Shown here: positions 26,892-35,633 of the stretch, piece by piece | How positions within the stretch are numbered: position 1 is the stretch's first letter | How the letters are laid out: each line of letters opens with the position of its first letter | The notes under the pieces: model-generated | What the model was told of the DNA's origin: nothing | The model's input: only the letters and a program-made list of their open reading frames with translations | Databases searched by the model: none | From: Planctomycetaceae bacterium | GTDB taxonomy: Bacteria; Planctomycetota; Planctomycetia; Pirellulales; UBA1268 | Reading direction: 5' to 3' | Assembly (NCBI GenBank): GCA_947453375.1 | Contig: CANGGT010000006.1 | Coordinates: 1 to 53,090, forward strand | Length of the DNA: 53,090 nt | Translations under genes and position numbers: made by a program

Positions 26892-27623
26892 ATGTTTCGT
26901 GTGAAGATCTGTGGCGTGACGACGCCTGACGACGCCCGGATGGTGGCGGCGGCGGGAGCCGATGCGGTGGGGCTCAACTTCGTCCCCGGCTCGCCGCGCT
27001 CCCTGACTGTGGAATCGGCCCGGCTGGTGGCAGCTGCCCTCCCCGCCGGGATTCTTCGCATCGGGGTGTTCGCCGGCATGGAGCCCGCCGCGGCACGGGG
27101 GATCGCCGACCGCGTCGGCCTCGACGCCATCCAGTTCCACGGCCATCTCTTCCCGCCTCCACCGGGAGCCGCAAACCCCTGCTGCGACCCCCCGGAGGTG
27201 TGCCGCGACGTCGCCCCGTTCCCGGTGATCCGCGCCTGCCGGTTGCGGAGTGACGGCCCGGCGACCGCGGCGCTCGAAGAGGCGCGGGGCTGGGTCGCCG
27301 CGGCGCTCGCCGCAGGCCGGGCCCCGGCGATGCTCCTGGTCGATGCCGGCGCGGCTCCTGGCGCGGCGGCCGCGAGTTTGGGGGGAACGGGGGTGGTGGT
27401 CGACTGGGTCCGTTTCGTGGCGGCCGGAGATCCCGGTCTGCCGGTGGCCCTGGCCGGGGGGCTCACGGCCGACAATGTCGCCGCGGCGATCGCGGCCACC
27501 GGGGCGACCGCCGTCGACACGGCCAGCGGCGTCGAGTCGGCGCCGGGAAAAAAGGATCCCGAGCGAGTGGAGGCCTTCGTTAGCCGAGCCCTCCAGGCGC
27601 TGGCCGCCAGAGCTGACCGTTGA
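26892..27623 (+). CDS. trpF: Phosphoribosylanthranilate isomerase
   Basis: The 243-residue TIM barrel starts at MFRVKICGVTTPDDARM, with the catalytic Cys in KICG, and contains AGADAVGLNF, DAIQFHG and the C-terminal phosphate loop ALAGGLTADNV with DTASGVESAPGKKD. It catalyses the third step of tryptophan synthesis, N-(5-phosphoribosyl)anthranilate to CdRP. There is a small Pro/Cys-rich insertion (PPPPGAANPCCDPPEVC) after the HG motif. No other trp genes are nearby. The upstream frame in the track (MVPPRSPQ) is disregarded because the conserved N-terminus begins at the inner ATG. Confidence 0.92.
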   Translation: MFRVKICGVTTPDDARMVAAAGADAVGLNFVPGSPRSLTVESARLVAAALPAGILRIGVFAGMEPAAARGIADRVGLDAIQFHGHLFPPPPGAANPCCDPPEVCRDVAPFPVIRACRLRSDGPATAALEEARGWVAAALAAGRAPAMLLVDAGAAPGAAAASLGGTGVVVDWVRFVAAGDPGLPVALAGGLTADNVAAAIAATGATAVDTASGVESAPGKKDPERVEAFVSRALQALAARADR

Positions 27624-27833
27624 ACGCCTCGGCGCGGGATGGGAAGGAAAACACTCTTTTCCATTCCTGCCTGATGGCTAAGATGCAGGGTCTTCCGCCG
27701 GCCGATTGTGCCGGCCAGGATCAACGCCCTCCGCCCGCCCCCGCCGTGCCTTTGTCCGGACCGGGGCGACGCGTGGTGACTTCGTCCCTTCGTCCGCCCA
27801 ATCTGTTCCAGCCCTCCTTGAAGGAGATCTCCC

Positions 27834-29147
27834 TTGGCCCACGTTGAAACCCGCCTTCCTTATAAGGTCGCCGATCTCGCGCTCGCCGACTGGGGCCGCA
27901 AGGAGATCATGCTGGCCGAAAACGAGATGCCGGGCCTGATGGCGCTGCGTCAGAAGTATGGCCGGAGCAAGCCGCTGGCCGGGGCCCGGATTGCGGGCTG
28001 CCTCCACATGACGATCCAGACGGCCGTCCTCATCGAGACGCTCAAGGAACTCGGTGCGGAAGTGACCTGGAGCAGCTGCAACATCTTCTCGACGCAGGAC
28101 CACGCCGCTGCGGCCATCGCCAAGGCCGGCTTCCCGGTCTACGCCTGGAAGGGTCAGACGAACGAGGAGTTCGACTGGTGCATTGAGCAGACGCTGTTCT
28201 TCCCCGACGGCCAGCCGCTCAACATGATCCTCGACGACGGCGGCGACCTCACGTCGATGGTCCACACCAAGTATCCGGAACTGCTCGGCGGCATCCGCGG
28301 CCTCTCCGAGGAGACCACCACGGGGGTCCACCGCCTCTACCAGATGCACGAGAACGGCGATCTCAAACTCCCCGCGATCAACGTCAACGACTCCTGCACG
28401 AAGTCGAAGTTCGACAACCTCTACGGCTGCCGTGAGAGCCTCGCCGACGGCATCAAGCGGGCCACCGACGTGATGGTCGCCGGCAAGGTGGTGGTCGTGT
28501 GCGGCTACGGTGACGTCGGCAAGGGCTCTGCCCACTCGATGAAGGCCCTCGGGGCACGCGTCATCGTCACCGAGATCGACCCGATCAACGCCCTCCAGGC
28601 GGTGATGGAGGGCTACGAGGTGACCACGATGGAGGAGGCCGCTCCGCGGGGCCAGATCTTCGTGACGGCCACCGGCTGCCGCGACGTGATCCTCGGCGAG
28701 CACATCTCGAAGATGCCCAACGACGCGATCATCTGCAACATCGGGCACTTCGATCTCGAGATCGACGTTTCGTGGCTCGAGAACACGAAGGGGGTCAAGA
28801 AGGTCGAGATCAAGCCGCAGGTCGATCGCTACACCCTCCCCTCCGGCAACTCGGTGATCGTGCTGGCTGAGGGGCGGCTCGTGAACCTCGGCTGTGCCAC
28901 CGGCCACCCGTCGTTCGTGATGAGCACGAGCTTCACCAACCAGGTCCTCGCCCAGCTGGCCCTCTGGACAGAGACCGACAAGTACGATGTCGGCGTCCAC
29001 CTCCTCCCCAAGAAGCTCGACGAGGAAGTGGCCCGCCTCCACCTCGAAAAGCTGGGGGTCAAGCTCACGAAGCTCACCCCGAAGCAGGCGGAGTATCTCC
29101 ACGTGCCGGTCGAAGGCCCGTTCAAGCCCGAGTACTACCGGTATTGA
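27834..29147 (+). CDS. ahcY: Adenosylhomocysteinase
   Basis: This 437-residue NAD-dependent enzyme splits S-adenosylhomocysteine to adenosine and homocysteine, completing the methylation cycle. The family blocks are intact: [50 protein letters not shown], the NAD fold [13 protein letters not shown], and the C-terminal PFKPEYYRY. Translation starts at a TTG (27834), with AAGGAG seven bases upstream; no ATG is suitably placed. A strong terminator follows. No riboswitch of the SAH class was recognised in the 210-base leader. Confidence 0.97.
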   Translation: MAHVETRLPYKVADLALADWGRKEIMLAENEMPGLMALRQKYGRSKPLAGARIAGCLHMTIQTAVLIETLKELGAEVTWSSCNIFSTQDHAAAAIAKAGFPVYAWKGQTNEEFDWCIEQTLFFPDGQPLNMILDDGGDLTSMVHTKYPELLGGIRGLSEETTTGVHRLYQMHENGDLKLPAINVNDSCTKSKFDNLYGCRESLADGIKRATDVMVAGKVVVVCGYGDVGKGSAHSMKALGARVIVTEIDPINALQAVMEGYEVTTMEEAAPRGQIFVTATGCRDVILGEHISKMPNDAIICNIGHFDLEIDVSWLENTKGVKKVEIKPQVDRYTLPSGNSVIVLAEGRLVNLGCATGHPSFVMSTSFTNQVLAQLALWTETDKYDVGVHLLPKKLDEEVARLHLEKLGVKLTKLTPKQAEYLHVPVEGPFKPEYYRY

Positions 29148-29194
29148 GTGCGTCGCCGGGAGCCCCCCGGCGGCAGCCGTTCGTCGCACTCCAG

Positions 29195-29232
29195 ACGGGG
29201 GTGTCGCCCAGGCGACACCCCCGTTCTCTTTT
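29195..29232 (+). terminator. Intrinsic terminator after ahcY
   Basis: A 13-base-pair stem (acgggggtgtcgc / gcgacacccccgt) with a CCAG loop is followed by TCTCTTTT. It lies 47 bases after the ahcY stop and separates it from the parS-DUF1015-parAB segment. Confidence 0.9.
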
Positions 29233-29250
29233 CCGGGTGGCCCTCTCGCC

Positions 29251-29266
29251 CGTTCCACGTGGAACC
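29251..29266. other. parS-like site 1
   Basis: CGTTCCACGTGGAACC contains the perfect palindrome GTTCCACGTGGAAC around the CACGTG core of the ParB-binding consensus TGTTNCACGTGAAACA. It differs from the consensus right arm at one position. It lies 107 bases before the DUF1015 start. Confidence 0.7.
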
Positions 29267-29372
29267 GGGCCGGACTCCGGCCGCTCCCGCGAGCCACTTT
29301 GCCGGAAGGGATTTGCTACGATCCCGGGACACCGTTCCCCTCCCCCCGCACCCCGAGGAAGCTCCCTCCGCC

Positions 29373-30680
29373 ATGCCCCACGTCGCCCCGCTCCGCGGCC
29401 TCCGCTACGACCCCAAGCACGTCGGCGCCCTGTCGCAGGTGATCGCCCCCCCGTACGACGTCATCGACGCGGCGCTCCAGGAGGCGCTCTACCAGCGGCA
29501 CCCCGCCAACGTGATCCGGATCGAGCTGAACCGGGAGGAGCCCGGCGATGACGAGCGGACGAACAAGTACACCCGGGCTGCGAAGTTCCTCCGCAGCTGG
29601 CGCGACCAGGGGGTGGTGATGCAGGAGCCGGCCGCGGCGCTCTACGTCTATCACCAGGAGTTCGAAGTCGAGGGACGGACGTTTGTCCGCCGGGGGGTGA
29701 TGGCCCGGGTCAGGCTCGAGCGTTTCGGCACCGGCAACATCCATCCCCACGAAGAGACGATGTCGGGCCCGAAGCAGGATCGGCTCCTCCTCACGCGGGC
29801 CTGCCGGGCAAACCTCAGCCAGGTGTTTGGCCTCTATCCCGATCCCCAGGGTGAGGTGCAGGCCCTCCTCGATGCGGCCGTGGCCGGGCAGCCGCCGCTG
29901 GAGGCCACTGACCATCTCGGCGTGAAGAGCTGGATGTGGCCGCTCACCGACGAAGCGGTGGCGGCCAAGGTGGCCGGGCTGATGGGGCCGAAGCCGGTGT
30001 TCATCGCCGACGGTCACCACCGGTACGAGACCGCCTGCAATTACCGGGATGAGGTGGCAGAGGCCAACGGAGGCACGCTCCCTTCCGATCATCCCGCCAA
30101 CTTCGTCCTCATGATGCTCGTTGGAATGAGCGACCCGGGACTGGTCGTCCTCCCCACCCACCGGCTGTTCGTCGAGCCCTCGGTGGCCACTGCGGCCGAC
30201 CTGGCCGCGAAGCTCGGCGACTGTTTCACGACCGAGAAGGCCGGCGTCGGGCCGGCGGCCGCCGCTGACGTGTGGGAGCAGATCGAGACCGAGGATGCCC
30301 AAGGGACGCTCGGCCTCTACACCGCAGGCGACCGCACCTGGACGCTCGCCCGGATCACCCCCGCCGGCGCCGCCCGGATGGAGAAGATCGCGGCCGAGCA
30401 TGGCCCGTCCTGGCGGGGGCTCGGGGTGTCGATTCTTCACCGGCTCGTGATCGGCGAGCTCCTCGGCGCGAAGCAAATCCCCACCCCCGGCTACGTGCAC
30501 CTCGTCCGCGAGGTGGTGGAGGGGCTCGAGACCGGGAAGTATCCCCTCGCAGCCCTCGTCATGCCGGCGAGCGTCGGCGACATCAAGAGCGTCAGCGAGA
30601 CCGGCGAACGGATGCCCGCCAAGAGCACCTACTTTTATCCGAAGCTCGCCAGCGGACTGGTCTTCAACCCGCTCGATTGA
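29373..30680 (+). CDS. DUF1015 family protein
   Basis: The 435-residue cytosolic protein starts MPHVAPLRGLRYDPKHVG and contains the family motifs APPYDVID, HPHEETMSGPKQDRL and FIADGHHRYETA. DUF1015 proteins have no established activity. It lies between two groups of parS-like sites and 310 bases before parA, so it belongs physically to the segregation locus, though a functional link is unproven. ATG at 29373 with GAGGAAG upstream is preferred to the longer ORF, which would run through the ahcY terminator. Confidence 0.85.
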   Translation: MPHVAPLRGLRYDPKHVGALSQVIAPPYDVIDAALQEALYQRHPANVIRIELNREEPGDDERTNKYTRAAKFLRSWRDQGVVMQEPAAALYVYHQEFEVEGRTFVRRGVMARVRLERFGTGNIHPHEETMSGPKQDRLLLTRACRANLSQVFGLYPDPQGEVQALLDAAVAGQPPLEATDHLGVKSWMWPLTDEAVAAKVAGLMGPKPVFIADGHHRYETACNYRDEVAEANGGTLPSDHPANFVLMMLVGMSDPGLVVLPTHRLFVEPSVATAADLAAKLGDCFTTEKAGVGPAAAADVWEQIETEDAQGTLGLYTAGDRTWTLARITPAGAARMEKIAAEHGPSWRGLGVSILHRLVIGELLGAKQIPTPGYVHLVREVVEGLETGKYPLAALVMPASVGDIKSVSETGERMPAKSTYFYPKLASGLVFNPLD

Positions 30681-30729
30681 CGGCTGCGTGACTTCGAGCG
30701 GCGATCCGGCTGATCCGGGAGCCGAGCGG

Positions 30730-30745
30730 CGTTCCACGTGAAACC
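30730..30745. other. parS-like site 2
   Basis: CGTTCCACGTGAAACC contains GTTCCACGTGAAAC, an exact match to the 14-base core of the parS consensus (GTTNCACGTGAAAC). It lies between DUF1015 and parA. Confidence 0.85.
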
Positions 30746-30812
30746 GTGCCACCCCGGAGACCTGGGTGGCCTGCGGGCACAGGGGCCCTTGGGTAACCCT
30801 GCGCGGTCGCGC

Positions 30813-30828
30813 GGTTTCACGTGGAACT
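30813..30828. other. parS-like site 3
   Basis: GGTTTCACGTGGAACT holds GTTTCACGTGGAAC, which is the exact reverse complement of the 14-base core of site 2. Sites 2 and 3 are therefore an inverted pair 83 bases apart, upstream of parA. Confidence 0.85.
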
Positions 30829-30990
30829 TTCCCCGAGGTCGCCAAGCGGCTCGCCGGACGTTTGCGGCAACCTTGCACGACAGAACGGTTGGAACGCCCT
30901 GCGGTTCCCGGCATGACGATCGTGCCGGCGGAAGCCGATATTCCGGTTGTTCCCAGAATTCCCTGGGAAACACCTGGAAGGGATCTGCGT

Positions 30991-31737
30991 GTGGGAAGGA
31001 TTCTGTGCGTGGCCAACCAGAAGGGGGGCGTGGGGAAAACCACCACCGCGACCAACCTTGCCGTCGGCCTCGCCAAGGGGGGCCAGCGGACGCTGTTGGT
31101 CGATCTCGACCCGCAGTGCAACGCCACGTCGGGGCTCGGGGCCGTCCCGGCGGCGACCCATCCCCTCGTGTCGGAGGCCCCGCTTTGCGGCTCGGTGATC
31201 GAGACCGGCGTGGCAGGCCTCTCCCTCCTTCCGGGGAGCCGAAGCGTCCGCGACGTCGAACGGCTGGCGACGCTCGCCCGGAGCGGCAGTTTTGTCCTCG
31301 AGACCCATCTTGCCGGCGGGCTCAATGCCTGGGACTACTGTCTCATCGATTGCCCGCCCTCGATCGGCGACCTCACCCGGACGGCCCTGGCCGGGAGCAC
31401 GGAGGTCCTGATGCCGATCCAGTGCGAATACTTCGCCCTCGAGGGGCTGACGCAGATGATCGAGGTGATCCGCGACGTGATGGACGAGCGTCCCGGCCGG
31501 CTGCGGTTCGGGGGGATCGTCCTCACGATGCACGACGACGATCTGGAGCTGACCCGCGAGGTGGAGAACGAGGTTCGGGACTTCTTCGGGGAGATCGTCT
31601 TCGAGACGGTCATCCCCCGTGACGTGGCGGTGTCGGAGGCTCCCAGCCACGCCCGTAGCGTCCTCGATTACGCGCCGCGCTCGAGGGGAGCGCGGGCCTA
31701 CACGGAATTGTGCATGGAGGTTCGGGACTTTGAGTAA
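30991..31737 (+). CDS. parA: Chromosome partitioning ATPase ParA (Soj)
   Basis: The 248-residue protein is a chromosomal-type ParA: GRILCVANQKGGVGKTTTATNLAVGLA (deviant Walker A at the N-terminus), LVDLDPQCNATSGLG and YCLIDCPPSIGDLT. ParA dimers bind nucleoid DNA and are moved by ParB-parS complexes to separate origins. The start is the GTG at 30991, with GGAAGGG about eight bases upstream; this gives the usual short Soj N-terminus, whereas the track start adds 75 unlikely residues. It overlaps parB by eight bases. Confidence 0.95.
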   Translation: MGRILCVANQKGGVGKTTTATNLAVGLAKGGQRTLLVDLDPQCNATSGLGAVPAATHPLVSEAPLCGSVIETGVAGLSLLPGSRSVRDVERLATLARSGSFVLETHLAGGLNAWDYCLIDCPPSIGDLTRTALAGSTEVLMPIQCEYFALEGLTQMIEVIRDVMDERPGRLRFGGIVLTMHDDDLELTREVENEVRDFFGEIVFETVIPRDVAVSEAPSHARSVLDYAPRSRGARAYTELCMEVRDFE

Positions 31738-32854
31738 GGAACGACGTCTGGGTCGGGGACTGGAAGCACTGCTCGGCCGTGCGGGGCTCGACCCGCAATC
31801 GACCCCCGCCCCCCCGCAGACCGACGGCACCGGCGCCCTCGCCGCCCAGCCCGCTCCCCTTCCGGGGCGGCCCGTGGAGATTCCCGGCAAGGGGATCGGT
31901 GGCCTCGGTACCGGTGCCGCCCGCCTCATCCTCCACGCGCCGGAGGAGGTCGAGCAGGCGGCCGCGACGCTGCCGGTGAGCGAGGTCGATCCAGTGCTGG
32001 TCGATCCGAATCCCTGGCAGCCCCGGTCGGTCGTCGACGACGGGGCCCTCGCCGAGCTCACCGCCAGCCTCGGGGAGCACGGCCTCGTCCAGCCGATCGT
32101 CGTCCGGGCGCGGGGCGACCGCTACCAGCTCATCGCCGGCCAACGCCGCCTGGCGGCGGCCCGTCGGCTGGGGTGGGCGAAGCTCCCCGTCCGCGTCCTC
32201 GACGTCGACGACCGGCAGATGTCGGAGATCGCGATCGTCGAGAATCTCCAACGCCGCGACCTCGACGCCCTCGAGAAGGCGGCGAGCTTCAAGACCTATC
32301 TCGCCGCCTGGGGATGCACGCAGGACGAACTCGCCAAGCGGCTCTCGATCGACCGTTCGAGCGTTACCAACCTCATCCGTCTCCTCGAGCTTCCCGAGGG
32401 GGTGCAGCAGCGCCTTCGGGCGGGCGAGATTTCGATGGGTCACGCCCGGGCCCTGCTCCCGCTCGGAGACGAGCACGAGCAGCTGAAGCTCGCGCAGCGG
32501 ATCGTGGTCGAGGGTCTCTCGGTCCGGGCGATCGAGGGGGAGGTGCAGGAGATCCTCCGCGCCGACGAGGATGATCCGAGCTTGGCCGACGACGACGGCA
32601 TCTCGACGGCCGTGGCGGACGGCGAGGGGGATGACGACCTTCCCTCTCCCGCCGCACCGACCGCGACGAAGCGGAAGCCGGGGCGGCCGGCGACGAAGCG
32701 AACGGCGCAGGTGCAGGCCGTCGAGGCGCAGTTACGGAGGGCCCTGGGGACGAAGGTCGTCGTCCATGCCAACGGCAAGGGGGCGGGGCGGATCGTGATC
32801 CCGTTCGGCGATCTCGGCGAATTCCAGCGTCTCTTGCAGCAAATCAGCGGGTGA
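31730..32854 (+). CDS. parB: Chromosome partitioning protein ParB (Spo0J)
   Basis: The 374-residue protein begins at a TTG overlapping the parA stop, nine bases after GGAGG, giving the typical LGRGLEALLG N-terminal ParA-interacting motif. The CTP-binding ParB/Srx domain (about 85-180) has NPWQPR, LIAGQRRLAAARRLG and ENLQRRDLDALEKA; the HTH DNA-binding domain (about 195-260) includes TQDELAKRLSIDRSSVTNLIRLL; and a C-terminal dimerisation region follows a Lys/Arg-rich linker. The usual GERRxRA motif is GQRRLAA here: Glu is replaced by Gln (about residue 138). Three parS-like sites lie upstream. Confidence 0.95.
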   Translation: MSKERRLGRGLEALLGRAGLDPQSTPAPPQTDGTGALAAQPAPLPGRPVEIPGKGIGGLGTGAARLILHAPEEVEQAAATLPVSEVDPVLVDPNPWQPRSVVDDGALAELTASLGEHGLVQPIVVRARGDRYQLIAGQRRLAAARRLGWAKLPVRVLDVDDRQMSEIAIVENLQRRDLDALEKAASFKTYLAAWGCTQDELAKRLSIDRSSVTNLIRLLELPEGVQQRLRAGEISMGHARALLPLGDEHEQLKLAQRIVVEGLSVRAIEGEVQEILRADEDDPSLADDDGISTAVADGEGDDDLPSPAAPTATKRKPGRPATKRTAQVQAVEAQLRRALGTKVVVHANGKGAGRIVIPFGDLGEFQRLLQQISG

Positions 32855-32956
32855 GACCGTTCAGCGGGCGACGGATGTCGGGAGGGCTGTAATGAGTGGC
32901 CGGGGTCGGTAGGCTGACCGCTTCCAGCCCTCTGAACCCGTATCGCCGCTGCTCCC

Positions 32957-34153
32957 ATGCTCAACAAACTCGTCACGCTGCTCCGTGCCCACGACAAGCT
33001 CGGATGCGTACGGGCGATCGATCGCTCCTGGCGGGGTGGCCGGCTGCGGGTGCCGCTCGACACGGCGCTCGAGGCCACCCTCGCCTGGCTCTGCGCCGCC
33101 CAGGATGCCACGCCCGATGGCGGGGTGTCGTATGGCTACAGCCTCACCGCCGGCTGGCGCCCGAGCTATCCGGAGACGACCGGCTACATCATTCCCAGCT
33201 TTCTTGCCTGCGCGGAGGTGACCGGCAACGACTCGCTCCGCACGCGGGCCATCCGCATGGCCGATTGGGAGATTGAGGTCCAACTCCCCGACGGCGCCGT
33301 CCGCAGCGGGCCGCTCGGCACACCGGTCGCGCCGGCGGTCTTCGACTCCGGCCAAGTGCTCTTCGGCTGGAACGCCGCCTGGCGTGCCACGCGCGATCCC
33401 CGCTACCGCGACGCCGCGATCCGCGCCGGTGAATGGCTCGTGGGCAACCTCGATGCCGATGGAGCGTGGCGGAAGAATCTCTCGAATCTCACCGAAGTCT
33501 CGCCGCTGTGCATCAACGTCCGCTCGGCGTGGGCCCTGGCGGAATCGGGGGTGCTCTTTGGCCGGGAGGATTTCGTCGACGCCGGCCGCCGCAACGGCGT
33601 CTGGACGCTTTCGATGCAGGATGATTCGGGATGGTTTGCCTCAAACGCCTTCCATCATGGCGAGGAGCCGCTCCTCCACAACATTGTCTATGTCATCGAG
33701 GGGCTGCTCGGCCTGGGGACGCTGTTTGCAGACGAGGCGGCGATCGCGGGGGCCGATCGGGCCGCAGCGGGGCTCGCGCGGCACGTGCTCGAGACGGGGC
33801 GGACGTACGGCCGCTATGCGACGCAGTGGAGGCCGGTGGTCTCCTGGCGCTGTCTGACCGGCGACGCGCAACTCGCCGGCGCCCTGATCCGGCTGTGGCG
33901 GAGCGGGCGACGGTCGCTCCCCTATGACGAGATCGCGCTTGAATTACTCCAGAGCGTGAGCGCGACGCAGGTGCTGCCGTGGCGGGCCGGGGACGGCCTG
34001 TCGGGCGGGGTCGGTGGCTCGTGGCCGATCTGGGGGGCGTACATGGCCTACACCTATCCCAACTGGGCGGCGAAGTTCCATCTCGACGCCCTCCTCCTCC
34101 ACCTCCACGGCGTCGACGCCCAGGATCCGCTTGCAGTGCGGAACGTGGGGTGA
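32957..34153 (+). CDS. Alpha/alpha-toroid protein (six-hairpin glycosidase-like), function unknown
   Basis: The 398-residue protein has repeated helical hairpins rich in Trp, Tyr and Gly (SYGYSLTAGWRPSYPETTGYI, GEWLVGNLDADGAWRKNL, GWFASNAFHHGEEPLLHNI), a pattern of alpha/alpha barrels such as glycoside hydrolases, lyases and terpene cyclases. There is no signal peptide or membrane segment, and no catalytic motif was identified. It follows parB by 102 bases on the same strand, but no Shine-Dalgarno sequence is visible. Proteins of this shape are common in exopolysaccharide loci; any enzymatic role is a guess. Confidence 0.7.
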   Translation: MLNKLVTLLRAHDKLGCVRAIDRSWRGGRLRVPLDTALEATLAWLCAAQDATPDGGVSYGYSLTAGWRPSYPETTGYIIPSFLACAEVTGNDSLRTRAIRMADWEIEVQLPDGAVRSGPLGTPVAPAVFDSGQVLFGWNAAWRATRDPRYRDAAIRAGEWLVGNLDADGAWRKNLSNLTEVSPLCINVRSAWALAESGVLFGREDFVDAGRRNGVWTLSMQDDSGWFASNAFHHGEEPLLHNIVYVIEGLLGLGTLFADEAAIAGADRAAAGLARHVLETGRTYGRYATQWRPVVSWRCLTGDAQLAGALIRLWRSGRRSLPYDEIALELLQSVSATQVLPWRAGDGLSGGVGGSWPIWGAYMAYTYPNWAAKFHLDALLLHLHGVDAQDPLAVRNVG

Positions 34154-34243
34154 CGGGGCGGGGATGCGCCAGGAAATGGGCCACGGACTAGTTTTCGGGC
34201 GATTTCGGGTAGACTTCCCCCGCTGGGCCGAAGGGCCTCGCGA

Positions 34244-34318
34244 CGGGGCGTAGCTCAGCCTGGTTAGAGCGCCTGGTTTGGGACCAGGAGGTCGAAGGTT
34301 CGAATCCTTTCGCCCCGA
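34244..34318 (+). tRNA. tRNA-Pro (UGG anticodon)
   Basis: The sequence folds as a complete cloverleaf: acceptor stem CGGGGCG/CGCCCCG, D arm GCTC...GAGC, anticodon stem CCTGG/CCAGG with loop TTTGGGA (anticodon TGG), and T arm with TTCGAAT. The discriminator base is A and no CCA is encoded. It stands between the toroid gene and the RNase operon with no sign of an integrated element at its 3' end. Confidence 0.95.
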
Positions 34319-34461
34319 TTCGGTTTGAGGCTTGAAAACAAGGCATTTCGGTGATCGACCCCGGATCGCCGGCGGATCGTCGGGACGGCTCTGGGCTATG
34401 CCGGGGCTACCCCCGCCGCTTCCGATGGTGTGGTTTTGCTGGGGTGGAAGTGAGGGGGTGG

Positions 34462-35190
34462 GTGACCGCGCGACCTCCACGGTTCTCTTCTTGGCTCTCT
34501 CCCTGGTTCTCTGATCCCTGGAGGCTCCGTCTCCTCCGGGTGCTCATCGGGGTAACGCTGCTCGCCGTGGTCTGGGCGGCAGAACGCTACGGGTTCTTGG
34601 GGCCGTTGGGCCCCGAACCGCCCCCTGTCGCTTGGCAACCCGAGCCGGGTTCGTCGCCGCCACCGACAGACCTCGCGACCACCGATGACGGCGCTGCCGA
34701 AGCGGAGGCTCCATCGCCGACGGAAGCCGCCCCGCGAGCGGAAGCCACCCCACCCACGGATTCAAACGTCGATCGCGCCCCGGGCGAGCCCGCCGTGCCG
34801 CGAGCGTCACGCCGATCGAAGCCGACGCCGCAGGCAGCACCGAGGCCACCACCGACCGCCGCCGATCCGCTGGTGATCGACGGGCTCTCCCTGCGCGATT
34901 CGAGCGGCCGCACGATCTACCGCGGGCAGATCGATCTGGCCCCGACGATGGAGCGGATCGCGGCCGGCCGGCGGTTGCGATTCCCCAACGATGGCACCAC
35001 GTTTCAAAACCGCGAAAATCGCCTTCCTCGACGCCCGCCGGGATACTACCGCGAGTGGGTCGTGCCAACACCGAAGGAACCAGGGCCAGGGCCGCAGCGG
35101 CTGATCACCGGCGAGGGGGGCGAAGTCTGGTACACCCACGACCACTACCGCTCCTTCCGCCGCCTCCCCACGGAGATCCGGATCCGATGA
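34462..35190 (+). CDS. Membrane-tethered guanyl-specific RNase (barnase/RNase Sa-like)
   Basis: The 242-residue protein has a short basic N-terminus, one membrane helix (about 21-40), a Pro/Ala/Glu-rich linker (about 50-130) and a C-terminal domain (about 133-242) of the microbial RNase fold. It matches RNase Sa in the guanine-binding FQNRE, the catalytic Glu in YYREW, Arg in QRLITGEG and His in THDHYRSF, so all three catalytic residues are intact. Topology suggests the RNase domain lies outside the membrane. The downstream barstar gene overlaps the stop (ATGA). The start is uncertain: GTG at 34462 is chosen, with a G-rich stretch just upstream; the track ORF starts 37 codons earlier. Confidence 0.85.
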   Translation: MTARPPRFSSWLSPWFSDPWRLRLLRVLIGVTLLAVVWAAERYGFLGPLGPEPPPVAWQPEPGSSPPPTDLATTDDGAAEAEAPSPTEAAPRAEATPPTDSNVDRAPGEPAVPRASRRSKPTPQAAPRPPPTAADPLVIDGLSLRDSSGRTIYRGQIDLAPTMERIAAGRRLRFPNDGTTFQNRENRLPRRPPGYYREWVVPTPKEPGPGPQRLITGEGGEVWYTHDHYRSFRRLPTEIRIR

Positions 35191-35585
35191 CCACCGCCCC
35201 TGACGCCCCTGGCCCGTTCCTGTTCAGCGACGATCCGGCGGCGTACCGCGCCGAAGGCGCCCTCGTCGTGCGGATTCCCGCCAAGGCGAAGGGGAAGGAA
35301 AAACTCCTCAGCGTCCTCGCTGCGAAGCTCCGTTTCCCGAGCTACTTTGGCCACAACTGGGATGCCCTCGAAGAATGTCTCCGCGATCTCTCCTGGCTCG
35401 GCGATCAGCCGCGGGTGGTGATCGTCCACGAGGCGTTTCCTTTCTCGCCGGCCGGTGAGGCGCTCGCGATCTACCAGGGGATTCTCGCTGACGCCGTGGC
35501 TGTGCATCGCGAACGCGGCACATCCCCCTTGCTCGAAGTCGTCTTTCCTAACCCGCCGTTCGACAGCGCCCCACGCAAGGGCTGA
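35187..35585 (+). CDS. Barstar-family RNase inhibitor
   Basis: The 132-residue protein matches barstar: FPSYFGHNWDALEECLRDL corresponds to the barnase-contacting helix of Bacillus barstar (YYGENLDALWDCL), with Asp35 conserved and Asp39 replaced by Glu. An N-terminal extension of about 25 residues precedes the core. No signal peptide is present, so it is cytoplasmic and would neutralise the RNase encoded immediately upstream. Its ATG overlaps the RNase stop by four bases, which ties production of inhibitor to that of enzyme. Confidence 0.9.
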   Translation: MTTAPDAPGPFLFSDDPAAYRAEGALVVRIPAKAKGKEKLLSVLAAKLRFPSYFGHNWDALEECLRDLSWLGDQPRVVIVHEAFPFSPAGEALAIYQGILADAVAVHRERGTSPLLEVVFPNPPFDSAPRKG

Positions 35586-35633
35586 CAGACAACGTCTTGC
35601 CGGCCGTCGGCAACGCCCCGGAAAGCCTGCCCG

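Noticed and set aside
27624-27833. SAH riboswitch upstream of ahcY
   Set aside because: No match to the conserved SAH-aptamer core was seen by eye; a covariance model search would be needed to be certain.
34244-34460. tRNA-Pro as an integration site
   Set aside because: No integrase gene, no repeated tRNA 3' end and no composition shift is seen next to it.
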